Of a stretch of DNA of 64,000 bases, positions 49,501-61,800 are shown in pieces; the first letter of the stretch is position 1; each line of letters starts with the position of its first letter. The notes under the pieces were generated by a model. It was not told the DNA's origin, searched no databases, and saw only the letters and a list, made by a program, of their open reading frames with translations. Made by a program: the position numbers and the translations under genes. Source of the DNA: Adenophora triphylla var. japonica (Eukaryota > Streptophyta > Magnoliopsida > Asterales > Campanulaceae); contig JAFEMH010004899.1 in the NCBI GenBank assembly GCA_022495995.1, positions 62,001-126,000 of the forward strand. The letters are read 5' to 3'.

Positions 49501-51011
49501 TGAAAGGATCCGCCCACCTAAAATTTGGCTCAAACGGAGGTCGATTTCATGGTAAAAATCATCATTTACGAAATATCCCGATTCGCCAAAGGGGGTAGTT
49601 CACGCATTTTTAGGCTCCCGGGTACTCATAGCAAAATAGCCTCCTTTTTTCAACCAATCCAATAGAACATTTGAAAGGATCTTCCCACCAAAAAGGCTCA
49701 AACGGAGGTCGTTTTCATTGTGAAAAAGACCATTTACGAAATTTCCCGATTCCCCAAAGGGGGTAGTACACGCATTTTTGGGCTCCCGGGCACTAGTAGC
49801 CAAATACCCTCCTTTTTTCAACCAATCCAATAGAACATTTGAAAGGATCCGCCCACCAAATATTTGGCTCAAACAGAGGTCGTTTTCATAGGGAAAATCA
49901 CCATTTACGAAATTTTTTGATTCCCTAAAGGGGGTAGCTCACGCATTTTTGGGCTCCCGGGAACTAATAGCCAAATACCCTCCTTTTTTCAACCAATCCA
50001 ATATAACATTTGAACGGATCCTCCAACCAAAAATTTGTCTCAAACGGAGGTCGTTTTCAGGGTTAAAATCACCATCTACGAAATATCCCGATTCGCCAAA
50101 GGGGGTAGTTTAAGCATTTTTAGGCTCCCGGGCACTCATAGAAAAATACCCTCCTTTTTTTAACCAATCCAATAGAACATTTTAAAGGATCCGCCCACCA
50201 AAAATTTGGCTCAAACGGAGGTCGTTTTCATGGTGAAAATGACCATTTACGAAATTTTCCGATTCCCCAAAGGGGGTAGTACACGCATTTTTGGGCTCCC
50301 GGACACTAGTAGCCAAATACCCTCCTTCTTTCAACCAATCCAATATAACATTTGAAATGATCCGCCCACCAAAAATTTGGCTCAAACGGAGGTCATTTTC
50401 ATGTTGAAAATGACCATTTACGAAATTTCCCGATTCCCCAAAGGGGGTAGTACATGCATTTTTGGGCTCCCGGGCTCTAGTTGCCAAATACCCTCCTTTT
50501 TTCAACCAATCCAATAGAACATTTGAAAGGATCCGCCCACCAAAAAATTGGCTCAAACAGAGGTCGTTTTCATGGTGAAAATCACCATTTACGAAATTTT
50601 CTGATTCCCCAAAGGGGGTAGCTCGCGCATTTTTGGGCTCCCGGGCACTCGTAGCCAAATACCATCCTTTTTTCAACCAATCCAATAGATCATTTGAAAT
50701 GATCCGCCCACCAAAAATTTGGCTCAAACGGAGGTCGTTTTCATGGTGAAAAAGACCATTTACGAAATTTCCCGATTCCCCAAAGGGGGTAGTTCACGCA
50801 TTTTTGGGCTCCCGGGAACTAGTAGCCAATTACCCTCTTTTTTTTCTAACAATCCAATATAACATTTGAAAGGATCCCCCCACAAAAAATTGGCTCAAAC
50901 GGAGGTCGTTTTCATGGTGAAAATCACCATTTACGAAATTTCCCGATTCCCCAAAGGGGGGTAGTTCACGCATTTTTAGGCTCCTAGGCACACGTAGCCA
51001 AATACCCTCCT
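43558..51011 (-). repeat. ~171-bp satellite DNA, right array (about 43 monomers, - orientation)
   Basis: The same monomer as 18869-26043 but inverted (GGTCGTTTTCATGGTGAAAA, GGATCCGCCCACCAAAAA, GCTCCCGGGCACTAGTAGCC). Three monomer types recur. Type A has GAAAATGACC and GTAGTACACG, B has ATTTTCTGATTCC and GTAGCTCGCG, and C has AAATATCCCGATTCGCC and GTAGTTCACG. In the first part they follow A-B-C with a period of about 513 bp. It is cut at 51012 by element C. Confidence 0.97.
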
Positions 51012-52489
51012 TGTTGGGTATGCATGTTTTAACCCTCCTATTTTGTATTAGATTTGATTGATACCATAACCTCCTGTCTATTTTAAGGACTTTAGGACCC
51101 TATGTAATGAAGCTTAGACTTCAATTTTTTAGCTAAGTCCATTTTATAGAATAGGTTAATCTTAGGCTTGAAGTATGGCACAAGACTCATTGGATGTAAG
51201 GTTGCAGTTACAGCAGTGTTCAAAACCACCCATAGAACCGCACATGCAATCGCATGTATGATTCCTTGAATCTGATCAATGAACTACCTCAGTGCAAACC
51301 GCTTGTTGAACCGCATCATTGCAGTTCATCTACAACCGCATCCTTGCAACCCCTTGGTGTAGCTAACCGCATGTTCCTAACCGCGTCTCACCAACTGCAT
51401 TCAATGATTGGCTACTTGAAGTGAACAACTTTTTATCCGTTGGAATCCACGTCAGCAATATCAAAAGTCAACCACCATATCTTGTCACGTGATTCAATGT
51501 CAGAAAAGATCTGCAAGGATCTTGAAAAGGTGACAGGTGTCCTAACCTCATTGCTTGCCTGGAGCACGATCGGCTTTATCTGCGGCCTGTACCAAAGGAC
51601 AAAAGTGGTTCTTTGTGGACCAATAGGATTGCATCAAATCTTGTCCTTGCTAAATTTGTATCCGACGGCTAGTTTCTTGATGCTTGGGTATAAATACCCC
51701 CAATCTTCACCATTTGAAGATTGCTTGAGAATTTGAAAGTGGTGTGTTCATAGAAGCTGAAGCTCTGCCCAGAAATTATTCAACCCTTTGAATCTTCATC
51801 TTCAAACTTCAAGAAATATTTCCCAGCCCAGAAATCAAGCCTTAACACTTTCAAGAATCATTGAGCTCTATATCTCACAGATTTAAAGAGCCTTGATCTT
51901 GTTCTCACACACTCACCTCACTTGTTTTAATCACATAGATTAAACACTTGAGATACACTGGTTATAGTTTTGGATTTGTTCTTCATAGCAAAGATTTTAT
52001 TGTACTTTGTAATCTCTCAAATACTTAATATAAAATCTCTCTTAGAAATCCAAGACTAACCATCTTGGTAGTGGACGTAGATCGTTTATCGATTGAACCA
52101 CTCCAAATATTGTGTTCTTACTTTCTGCATTTATATTTACTTGTGCTTACTAATTATCTTTCTGTTTCTCTGTTTGATCTTTATTTAGTTATCCATTATT
52201 GTGAAATAGTGTTTGGAGTTAACAAAGTCAAAACCTCACGTGTTTGTAAAACTGCACTTCCCAAAACCGCATATCAAAACCGCAATTTACAAATCGCCTC
52301 TAAAACCGCTTTACACTCTATAATTCCATTTGTGCATTTTACACTATCACTTGCGATGCATTATCAACTGCAAGAGGATTTTGTAAGCAAGAGGTTTAGT
52401 TTTTAATAGAGGGCGAAAAATTTTAAACAGCTATTCACCCCCCCCCTCTAGCTGTATTTTCACCCTTGTTGCCACCTTTGGGACCAACA
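51012..52489 (+). repeat. 5' LTR of element C
   Basis: 1478 bp with perfect 6-bp ends TGTTGG…CCAACA. It differs from the visible 430 bp of the 3' LTR at about seven positions by eye. It holds nine ACCGC motifs, and several further sites read as degraded versions (AATCGC, AACTGC). Confidence 0.93.
51689..51696 (+). promoter_or_regulatory. TATA box in element C LTR
   Basis: TATAAATA in GGGTATAAATACCCC, within a short palindrome, in the middle of the LTR where the U3 promoter is expected. Confidence 0.7.
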
Positions 52490-52491
52490 AG

Positions 52492-52503
52492 TGGTATCAG
52501 AGC
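52492..52503 (+). other. Primer binding site of element C (initiator tRNA-Met)
   Basis: TGGTATCAGAGC starts 2 nt after the LTR. It is the standard copia primer site complementary to tRNA-iMet. Confidence 0.9.
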
Positions 52504-52560
52504 TAAACACATTTTAAAACCACAGTTTTTCAAGCTTAACAGCTTGTGTGCCGATTCGAT

Positions 52561-54923
52561 ATGGCAACCTCAAAGACAATGACTACGTTAACTATTCACA
52601 CATTCCAATGTTGGACGAAGACCACTTTGACATACTGGAAGTGCCGAATGCTTATTCATTTGGAAACCATAGATGAAATCTTTGGTGGAGTGCGTGATCA
52701 ATGGCCCTCTAATTCCAATGAAGGCTAACAACCGATGCAACCACCAATGCTTTGAAACTCCAAAGGTCAAAAAGCCAAAAGATGAGTGGTCGGATGAAGA
52801 GAAGAGATTAGTTGCCTTGGACGAGCAAGGCGAGGTTCATCATTTCGGGACCCTCCCCGTATCAACTCTACGAAAGTGATGTACCTCAAAACCGCAAAGC
52901 AGATGTGGGATGCCATAGAGAGCTACCTCGAAGGTGACGAAGAGTGCAAGGAAAACAAATTATACACTGTTGAAAGATCCTACAACAACTTCAACAGAAA
53001 ACCCAACGAAACCTTGCGTCAAACCTACGATCGCTATGTTGAGGTAGTTAATGCTTGTAGATCTCTTGGTAAAACTTTAACCGATAAGGAAATCAATATG
53101 ACTTTCCTATACGCTTTAGGTTCTAGATGGGTAAATAAGGCTACCTCTCTAGAAGACACCAAAGTATTGGGTACTTGGTCGTTAAGTAACTTGTATGCCA
53201 ATCTTAGAGTTTATGAACTTAAATTAAATCATATTGAAGAGATAGAAGGGAAAACCAAATCGCTTTCTATGTACGTAGTGGAACATGAAGAGAAACCATC
53301 CACATCCAATCAAACCACCGATCCTTCCATATCAACCTCATCACTCATCGAGATGGATGATGATGATTTTGCCATGTTTGTGAAAAGATTCCAAAAATTT
53401 AGAAAATCTTCAAAACCTCTCACAAAATCATTTTCAAAAGGCAAACCTCCTGCAACATTTTCTAGAGGCTGCAGATACAAAGAAGAAGAGTGACTTGGTT
53501 TGCTACAAGCTGTAGAAAACACAGCCACTTTGCATCTGAGTGTCCACGGCCTAAATATGAATACATGAAAAGAAAACTTTTCCTTCGAAATTTTCTCATC
53601 GTAAGGGAATGGTTCTTTGAGGAGGAAGAGAATTCCAAGGAATTAGCAACTTGGATTGAAAGCAGTTACGAGGATGGAAGTGACGGTGAAATCGAAGAGG
53701 TTAACCTCTGCTTAATTGCGAAGCTTCGATGACTCGGATTCTAAATCATTTGAGTTGCACGATATGGAAGAAAAGGAGGTTTTTGCAAAACTTCCAAATT
53801 ATAAATTGGATGATGATATTAAACTTACTCCTAGCGTTAAGATAGGAAATTGTTCGTATTCACGTCCCATTTTCTCATCTAAAAGCTGCTCCACCTTCAA
53901 AAGCTATTCCAAAGAAAATTTTGAAAAAGGTGGTGGAAGAGGTTTCTCCCATGGAACATGAAAAGATGTTCAAGGAAGGCTGAAATGGTGATCCATCAAT
54001 TCTCAAATCTTAAGAAAGCCTTAAGCTTAGCTCATGATGAACTTAATGCATGTACAAGACGGAGAAAATTGTGATGAGGTCTGAAATTTCTAATCTTAAG
54101 GACCAAATCAAAGCAGATGACTCCTCTTCTTGATCAAAACCGCATCCTTGAAACTAAGGTTGCTGCACTTCAACTCAGGAATGATGACTTGGTAACCCAA
54201 ATCGAAGATCGCCAAAAGATTATTGATTCGTGGCTCAAGTCTCAATCCACCAAGGATAAAATCTTGGACTTCCAAGTTCCTCCTGGAACTAAGGATGGTC
54301 TAGGGTTTGGATCTGAGGAAGAGGAGAAGTGTGCATCCTCGAGTGAAAAGGATGAGGAATTTCCAGAACTAACTAAAGAAATTCCCAAGGAGAAGCTTGC
54401 TAAGGGTAAGGGTAAAGCAAGACAAGTAAATTATGTCTACCCTAAAGGAAAGCAATATGGGAAGAATTCTGTGTTGAAACCTAAGAATTCTGTGGAAGCA
54501 CCTGAAGAGGAAATGGCTTATGGAATTGGTAGAATCCCTGCTCCAACCACTTCTGGTGGAAAAGGCGGTTCTGCTAACTCTAGGTCTGACCGCGTCTCTT
54601 CTTCGACCGCTCCTCCTGCCTTCAAAAGCAAGAATAGCGTTCCCAGGAAATACGTGGTCAAACCAAAGCCTGTTCCCTTTATATCAGCTGGAATGTTAGC
54701 TGGAACCGCACCTCCCAAACCGCTTCCTTGTCCCAAACCGCATGGAACTCCTAAGAAGAGTAAGGAGTTAGTAAAACCTCATGATGCTTGTAGCTTTTAT
54801 AAATGTTCTGTGTGTGATGGTTTAGGTCACAAGGCTGCAGAATGCCTTTTGCGGTTCACACCCAATGCCAGGAAGAGCAAACCTCCTTCTGTCAAACAGG
54901 TGTGGGTTGTAAAGGGTTGCTAA
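52561..54923 (+). pseudogene. gag region of element C, frameshifted
   Basis: The start is MATSKTMTTLTIHTFQCWTK. A UBN2/gag-type block follows at 52876-53493 (KTAKQMWDAIESYLEGDEE, NNFNRKPNETLRQTYDRY, NMTFLYALGSRWVNKATSL). The first zinc knuckle at about 53505 reads CRKHSHFASECP after a lost N-terminal Cys pair. The 54117-54923 frame has a coiled-coil start, an acidic/basic linker and an intact knuckle CSVCDGLGHKAAEC. Stops or shifts near 52728, 52879, 53493, 53732 and 53961 prevent a single product. The long C-terminal extension with a second knuckle is typical of SIRE/Maximus gag. Confidence 0.8.
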
Positions 54924-54994
54924 CTTCAGGACCCAAGAAATAAAGGGAGACCTCGTTCTTAATGTTTACATTTCAGGTCCTCTGCTTCATGGCT

Positions 54995-57900
54995 GGTCAC
55001 TCCAAGGATAATGAATGGTATCTTGACGGTGGGCTTTCCAGAGACATATGACTGGAGATAGATCATTACTTGAAGATGTCATTGAAGCAAGTGGTCCATC
55101 TGTAACCTTTGGTGACAACAACAAAGGCAAAACCATTGGATATGGTGTGATAAGGAGAGGAAACCTAACCATTGAGAAGGTTTCACTTGTCGATGGACTC
55201 AAGCACAACCTCCTTTCAATTTCTCAATTTTGCGACAAAGGAATGCTTTGCAACTTCACGTCATCAAATTGCTTTATCAAAGATAGCATTTCCGGCGTCA
55301 CCCTACTCACAGGGATTCGTAAGAGTAATATTTACATTATTGATCTAAATTCTACATGTAGTATTACTAATCTCTGTTTTGTAGATAAGAATGTGAGCGA
55401 AAATAGTTGGCTATGGCACAAGAGGTTGAGCCACTTGAACTTCAAGTATCTTGCAAAGATTGGTAGGGAAAACCTCGTTCGTGGTTTACCCAAAGTGGCT
55501 GACCACCATCCAGAGAAATACAGTGCATGCCAGCTTGGTAAGCAGTCCGCGTCGTCTTTCACCAGCAAGACCGCTCCATCAACTTCAAGATGCTTACACC
55601 TGCTTCACATAGATTTGTTTGGACCCGTAACCACTGCCAGCATTGGAGGAAATAGATATACCTTAGTGGTGGTGGATGATTATTCAAGATATACATGGGT
55701 TGAGATGATGATTTCCAAAGATGATTGTTATGAGATTCTCACCGCACTTTTTAGACGGCTCCAAACTCAAAAAGAAGATGACATCGTTAGTGTTCGATCA
55801 GATAATGGAACAGAATTCAAGAACAACGGTGTTGCTCAGTATTGTGATGACCATGGGATTGATCACAATTTTTCCACAGGTGTTCCACAACAAAATGGGG
55901 TTGTGGAAAGGAAGAATAGGGCGTTGATTGAAATTTGGAAAGACTATGATATCTGAAGAGAAGCTACCTCAGTATTTTTGGGCTGAAGCAATCAATACCG
56001 CATGCTTCACTCAGAACCGATCCCTCATCAACAAAACCTATAATAAGACTCCCTATGAGCTTTGGCGAGGAAGAACCCCCAACATTGCATTCTTTAAGAT
56101 CTTTGGCTGCAAATGTTTTGTCCTCTACAATGGAAGAGAAAATAGAGGTAAATTCGGAGCTAAAGCCGACGAAGGTATTTTTGTTGGGTATGCTAAACAT
56201 TCAAAAGCTTTTCGTGTTTTCAATAAAACTAGTTTAAAAATAGTTGAATCTGTCCATGTTACATTTGATGAGCATTCTCTCCTTGAGCCACATTTGGCTC
56301 CAAATGTTGCTGATGATTTTGTTGAGCATAATGAACCAGGTGAACCATCCCAAACCGCACCTGAACCTCAACCGCAAAATCCAGCACCCTCAACTGACAT
56401 TCCCTCAAACCGCAATTTTCAAACCGCACCTGAAGTTCCTACTCCAGATGCAACTGCAAGGGAAAATGAAGTTGAGAATTCCCCTATCCAGCTTATAGAA
56501 CCTCTTCGTCAACTTACATTCCATGACTTCGCTGAAGGATCTAACGACGTTCCAATTGAAGATCTTCAGCAAACCTCAGTCCAACCGGACTTACCCCGGA
56601 GATTCGTGAAGTCAGCAGTCACCCCCTCACAAATGTGATTGGTGATCTGTTTTCCGGCGTTCAAACAAGGAGATCGAACTATGACGAGCATACTTCACTT
56701 TTATCTCAAGTTGAACCCAAGAAGATTGATGAAGCACTCCAAGATTCCAGTTGGGTCGTTGCTATGCAAGAAGAACTCAACCAGTTTGAAAGATGCAAGG
56801 TCTGGACTTTGGTGCCTAGACCTCAGGATCAAGGAGTGATAGGAACTAAGTGGGTATTTAGGAATAAGATGGATGAGAATGGAAGCATCACTAGGAATAA
56901 AGCAAGGTTGGTTGCACAAGGATATAGGCAAGAAGAAGGAATTGATTATGATGAAACCTTTGCTCCAGTTGCAAGATTGGAAGCTATTAGGATCTTCTTA
57001 GCCTACGCCTCTTTCAAGCATTTCAAGTTATATCAAATGGACGTGAAGAGTGCTTTCCTCAACGGTGAACTTCAAGAGACCGTATATGTTGCCCAACCTC
57101 CTGGATTTGAAGACTCCAAATTTCCCAATCATGTCTACAAACTCCAAAAAGCTTTGTATGGACTTAAGCAAGCTCCAAGGGCATGGTATGAGACTCTTTC
57201 TAAATTTTTACTAGATAAAGGTTTTAAACGAGGTAAAATTGATACAACTCTTTTTATTGCCAAATATAATGAGCATACTTTACTTGTTCAAATTTATGTC
57301 GATGATATTATTTTTGGTTCTACTAATGAGTTGCTTTGTAAGCGTTTCGAAAAGCTAATGAAAAGCAAGTTTGAGATGAGCATGATGGGAGAATTGACAT
57401 TCTTCCTCGGGCTTCAAATCAAGCAATGCGAAGAAGGTATTTTCCTCAGCCAAGCCAAATACACCAAGGAGTTGATAAAGAAGTTTGGATTAGAAAATGC
57501 TAAAGCATATGATACTCCTATGGCCACCAGCAATAAGCTAGATAAAGATCTCAAAGGTAAAAAAGTTGATCAGACTTTATATCGAGGTATGATCGGCTCA
57601 TTACTTTACTTAACTGCTAGTAGGCACGATATTATGTTTAGTGTACGTGTATGTGCTCGCTACAGCTGATCCTAGAGAAGCACATCTTATTGCAGTCAAG
57701 CGTATAATCCGCTATTTATCTGGAACCACTAACCTTGGACTTTGGTATTCCAAAGATTCGAATTTCGATCTTGTAGGTTATTCAGATGCAGATTATGCAG
57801 CTTGTACTATTGACAGGAAAAGCACTAGTGGTACTTGTCATTTCCTTGGAAATAGACTAGTTGCTTGGGCCAGCAAGAAGCAAGCATCAGTTTCTGTGTC

Positions 57901-58238
57901 AACCACGAGAGTGAGTATATTCTTCTTTGGTAGTTGTTCTTTGTCAAATCCTTTGGATGAAGCAGCAGTTGGTAGACTATGGAATCCATGAAGGGAATTG
58001 CCCCATCATGTGTGACAACACTTCAACTATTTCAGTCTCTAACAACCCTGTCATGCACTCCAAGACCAAGCATATAGATATCAAGTATCATTTCCTCAAA
58101 GACCATGTGGAGAAGAGGAATATCCATTTAGAGTACGTGGGGACAGACAACCAGATTGCTGATATCCTCACAAAGGCTCTTGACTCCAAGAGGTTTTCTT
58201 TCCTCAGAGGAGAAATGGGTATGCTTGAACTTAAATAA
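54995..58238 (+). pseudogene. pol of element C: protease, integrase, reverse transcriptase, RNase H
   Basis: The protease active-site region at about 55020 reads WYLDGGLSRDI, then a shift into MTGD; the usual DSG is DGG. GAG-pre-integrase is LWHKRLSHLNFKYL with the first Cys of the zinc finger replaced (YSACQLGKQ). The integrase DDE residues are visible: HIDLFGP (55605), SDNGTEFKN (55798) and QQNGVVERKN (55889). A shift follows at about 55940 (IEIWKDYD then MISEEKLPQYFW). Another shift near 56595 precedes an intact RT frame, 56635-57669, with YVDDIIFGS. RNase H (SDADYAACTIDRKSTSG; DILTKALDSKRF) is broken at about 57660 and 57905. It ends at 58238. Not functional as a whole. Confidence 0.9.
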
Positions 58239-58425
58239 ATTCCATTCTTTTTATTAACTAACTTGTGTGTTAAGTATAGTTGCAATTCCATTGTTGAAAC
58301 CGCGTGCATCAAACCGCAAGTATGTCCAACCGCCCTGTAGTCAACCGCATCACTCAAAACCGCATGCTGCAGCTCAACCGCTTGGATCTCAACCGCGTTT
58401 CAACTTGGATTATTTTCTATCTTTA

Positions 58426-58457
<32 letters not shown>

Positions 58458-58832
58458 CATTCAAATTCTTTTTATTTATTTTGCAGTCCTTATTTTTTTC
58501 TTTAAGGGTTTATTTGCAAATGTTTTCCCACGAAAATTTAAATTTTAAGAGCATTCAATGCAAAGGGAACATTAGCATTAAATGGCCTTCATGTCAGCCG
58601 TCATTGGTTGATGGGATGAAGCTGAAAAGGTGCTAATTTGCAATGATTCACTGAGTTGGTGAAGCTAATGTGTCCTTTCATCTGCCAAACCCTAATCCTT
58701 TCCTATAAATAGAAGACACAACTCACCTTTTCAAACTTTTCACTGTCTTCTTCCTCTGTCATCGTACTATCTGTCAGAGTTCACCAAACTTATTCTTCAT
58801 ATCTTCATAAATTTCTAAGTTTTTCTTCATCA
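58239..58832 (+). other. Spacer after pol with ACCGC cluster and A-run
   Basis: 58290-58400 has seven ACCGC motifs in about 110 bp, then a 27-bp A tract (58430-58456). The 3' part looks like a promoter and 5' leader of the following gene. Confidence 0.6.
58704..58710 (+). promoter_or_regulatory. Internal TATA box before the env-like gene
   Basis: TATAAAT in CCTTTCCTATAAATAGAAGA, about 130 bp before the proposed ATG at 58833. It is followed by a CT-rich leader (TTCACTGTCTTCTTCCTCTG). The layout is that of a standard plant RNA polymerase II promoter. Confidence 0.55.
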
Positions 58833-61800
58833 ATGGCTCCCAAACCCATTGAAGACATGGTATGATTTCTTGAACTTAACCTTTTTATCTTCTGCAAATC
58901 ATATATGTTCATCTCGTTTTCTGCCATTGTTGAATTTTTTTTAAGCTTCGAACAACATGACCTACTTTTGTTCATATATGCTTCATCTCTTGATTATTTT
59001 TGATGATAATTGTTAGGTTATGTTCGGATTTTGTTTATTTGTTTGATTATATACTTTATTTTATGATCAATCAACATTTTGAACACTGATTTTGAATTTC
59101 AAAACTTTCTAAGTTCGAAACCCACTTTCTGTTTATTACATTTTCTGGGTGATTCTGAGCAAAGTAGATGTTTTTATTGTTATATTGTTAATCTACTGCT
59201 CAATGTGATCATTTTGACATGTTATTTGTTCATTTTGGTTAACATTTTTCAAATCTCTGTTCTTGGTGTTCTTCATGTTCTTCATGCACTCATGTGAATG
59301 TTCATCATGTTTTTCAGAAATTTCTTATGTTTTGGGTTAACCTAATTTTCAAACTTGTTTTTCCATACTTAGAAAATTTCTGAAAATTTTACCTTGTTGC
59401 ATGTTTGAACCGCATGCCTTTGAACCGCATGCTATGTTTTGAAACCGCACTTATAATTGCTTAATTCTTGTTTCAAAACCGCATCTCTGAACCGCATGTT
59501 TTTCACTTCTAAACCGCATGCTGAAAACCGCATATACATTTTCAAACCGCATGCTAGAAAATTACTTAAGTTTTACTAAGTATATAGGCTGGACACCATA
59601 AATTTCCTCTCTAAGCACCGCTTGCAGTGTGGGATAATTTTGGATTACAATGCCACGTACTAAGTATAGACTTTTGTGTTTTTCTTATTAGTTTCCTACC
59701 TGTGTTCACAGTTTCATTGTGGTTGGAAATTTTCATTTCCAAAACCGCACTATTGCCAACCGCATGTGTGCCCCAACCGCATATGAACTGTGATTTTCCT
59801 AAAAGTGTTCTAACTTGAGTGTTTTATTTGTAGAATACCAAGTATTTCCTGCCAGGTTGGGAGATAAATGAACCAGAGTTGCGATCTGATGCTCTGGGAA
59901 GAGAGATGATGAGGAAGATGCAAGCTTCTGGAATCCTTCCCCTTTTCAACAAAAATCAAACCTATACCATTCCCTCCTTCATTGACCAGTTCTATGAAAC
60001 CGCAGTAAAAGGAGAGACTGAGCTGTCTGATGGTAGCAAGATCCCTAATTTGGTGGGAGAAGTTGAAGGATTCAGAGTCTCCATAGACTACTTGGACATC
60101 AGGAGCACTTACGATTTTCATGTATCTGGTGCCCCAGTTGAAGTTTCTCAGGAGGTCCAAGATGCTACCTGTTCAACTCTGACAGGAAAGCTAGATTCTC
60201 TTGCTGGCCATTACAAGACTACGCCACGAAGTGATTTTGGTGAGATGATGAGCCACCTGTGCTACCTTGTTGGGAAGTCTGTTTGCGGGAAGACTGGCAA
60301 CCACAACAACTTCACCTCTCATCAATGGCAATACTACTGTGCCATCTTCAACGGCATAAAGCTTCATTGGCCCAAGATCTTGATGAGAGAGATTGCTAGC
60401 AGCATTGATGCGTATCAGCTTAAAGTCAAGAATGAGAAGATAAGGTGGAGACCTTTTGGGAGAGTGCTGACCGCAATCTTTGGGAACTTTCAGCATTTGG
60501 AGGATCTTAGGATTGCCACCCCAGAATTATGTGTCGATTGGGGTGTTGAAGAATCTTTTGGCCTAAAAGCTATGCATTCCTTCAGAAGATCTTTTGGGAA
60601 TGATGATTATAAGGCCATCTATGATGCTGATACCTCCCAGAACAAGGAAATGTATGTTGAAATGAACCACCTCTTTGCTTTAACCGCACTGGGAAAAGCT
60701 ATTAAGAAGGCCTCAAGGAAGAGGAAGGCCCCTGCAGAACCGCTCCCTAAGCCTACCTCAACCGCACCCTCTCAACCGCGTGGTTCAGCTGGTGCAGGCC
60801 CAAGCCAGAAGAAGCCAAGGAAAGAGAAAGAGAAAAAGAAGATGTCCCTCATTGATGAGGATGATGAAGAAGAAGAAGAAGATAATTCCATTGCTCCATT
60901 AGTGGCCAGGGCTAAGAAGGCCAAGCAAACTCAGGCTGATTTGGCCAGGATGACTGATGAGGAGTTGTCTATCTTCTACAAAGCTGAGTTTGAGAGACTT
61001 GAGAGGGAAAGGGCTGAGAGGGAAGCAGCCAAAGGAAAATCCAAGGATCCAATTCCCCAACCGCCTCCTTCTCAACCGCAACAAATCAAACCGCTTACCC
61101 AAACCCCTCCTCAATCTCCTATCCACTCCCATCATCCATCCCCAGTAAAATCCCCTGCCAAAGCACCAACTCCTGAACCGCATTCTCCTCCTCAACCGCA
61201 AAGAGCTGCAACCGCTCAGGGGGAGAAACCAAAAAGGGTTAAGCAGATTGCCCAGAAAAGGACCCCTATCAAAGGCCCCAAACGCTTTCTTCACCGCGTT
61301 TCTAAACAACCAACTCCTTCACCATCTTCATCCCATTCCAGTTCCCCTTCCTCTACAAGTTCATCATCAAAATCCTCTACACAATCTCATTCTTCTTCTA
61401 GCCAGAACAAATCCCCAACTCCATCACCTCAACATTCCAACCGCTCCCCATCCATTCACCATTCAAACCGCGCCCAAACACCGCCTTACTCCCATCTCAC
61501 TCCAGCCATCTCCATTTCTAACCAAAACCGCGAGCCTACTCCACCTCCTGAAAATTCCCCTCCTCCTAAATCACCATCCCCTAACCGCGTCAATACTCCT
61601 CCACCTCCTCAAACTTCCCCCATTCCACAAACTACACCTATTCAACAGAAAACCCCCTCTGTTGAAATTCACACTACCAGTTCCTCCTCAAATTCCAACC
61701 CTATCACTTCTGGAATTCCAACCACAAATATTCCACCTCCTCCTTCGACCGCACCCACTCAAACCGCACCAATTCCTACCTTCTCAACCGCACCTACAAC

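Noticed and set aside
43574..50727. ORFs up to 181 codons in the right satellite array
   Set aside because: Same satellite artefact as in the left array, in the inverted arm.
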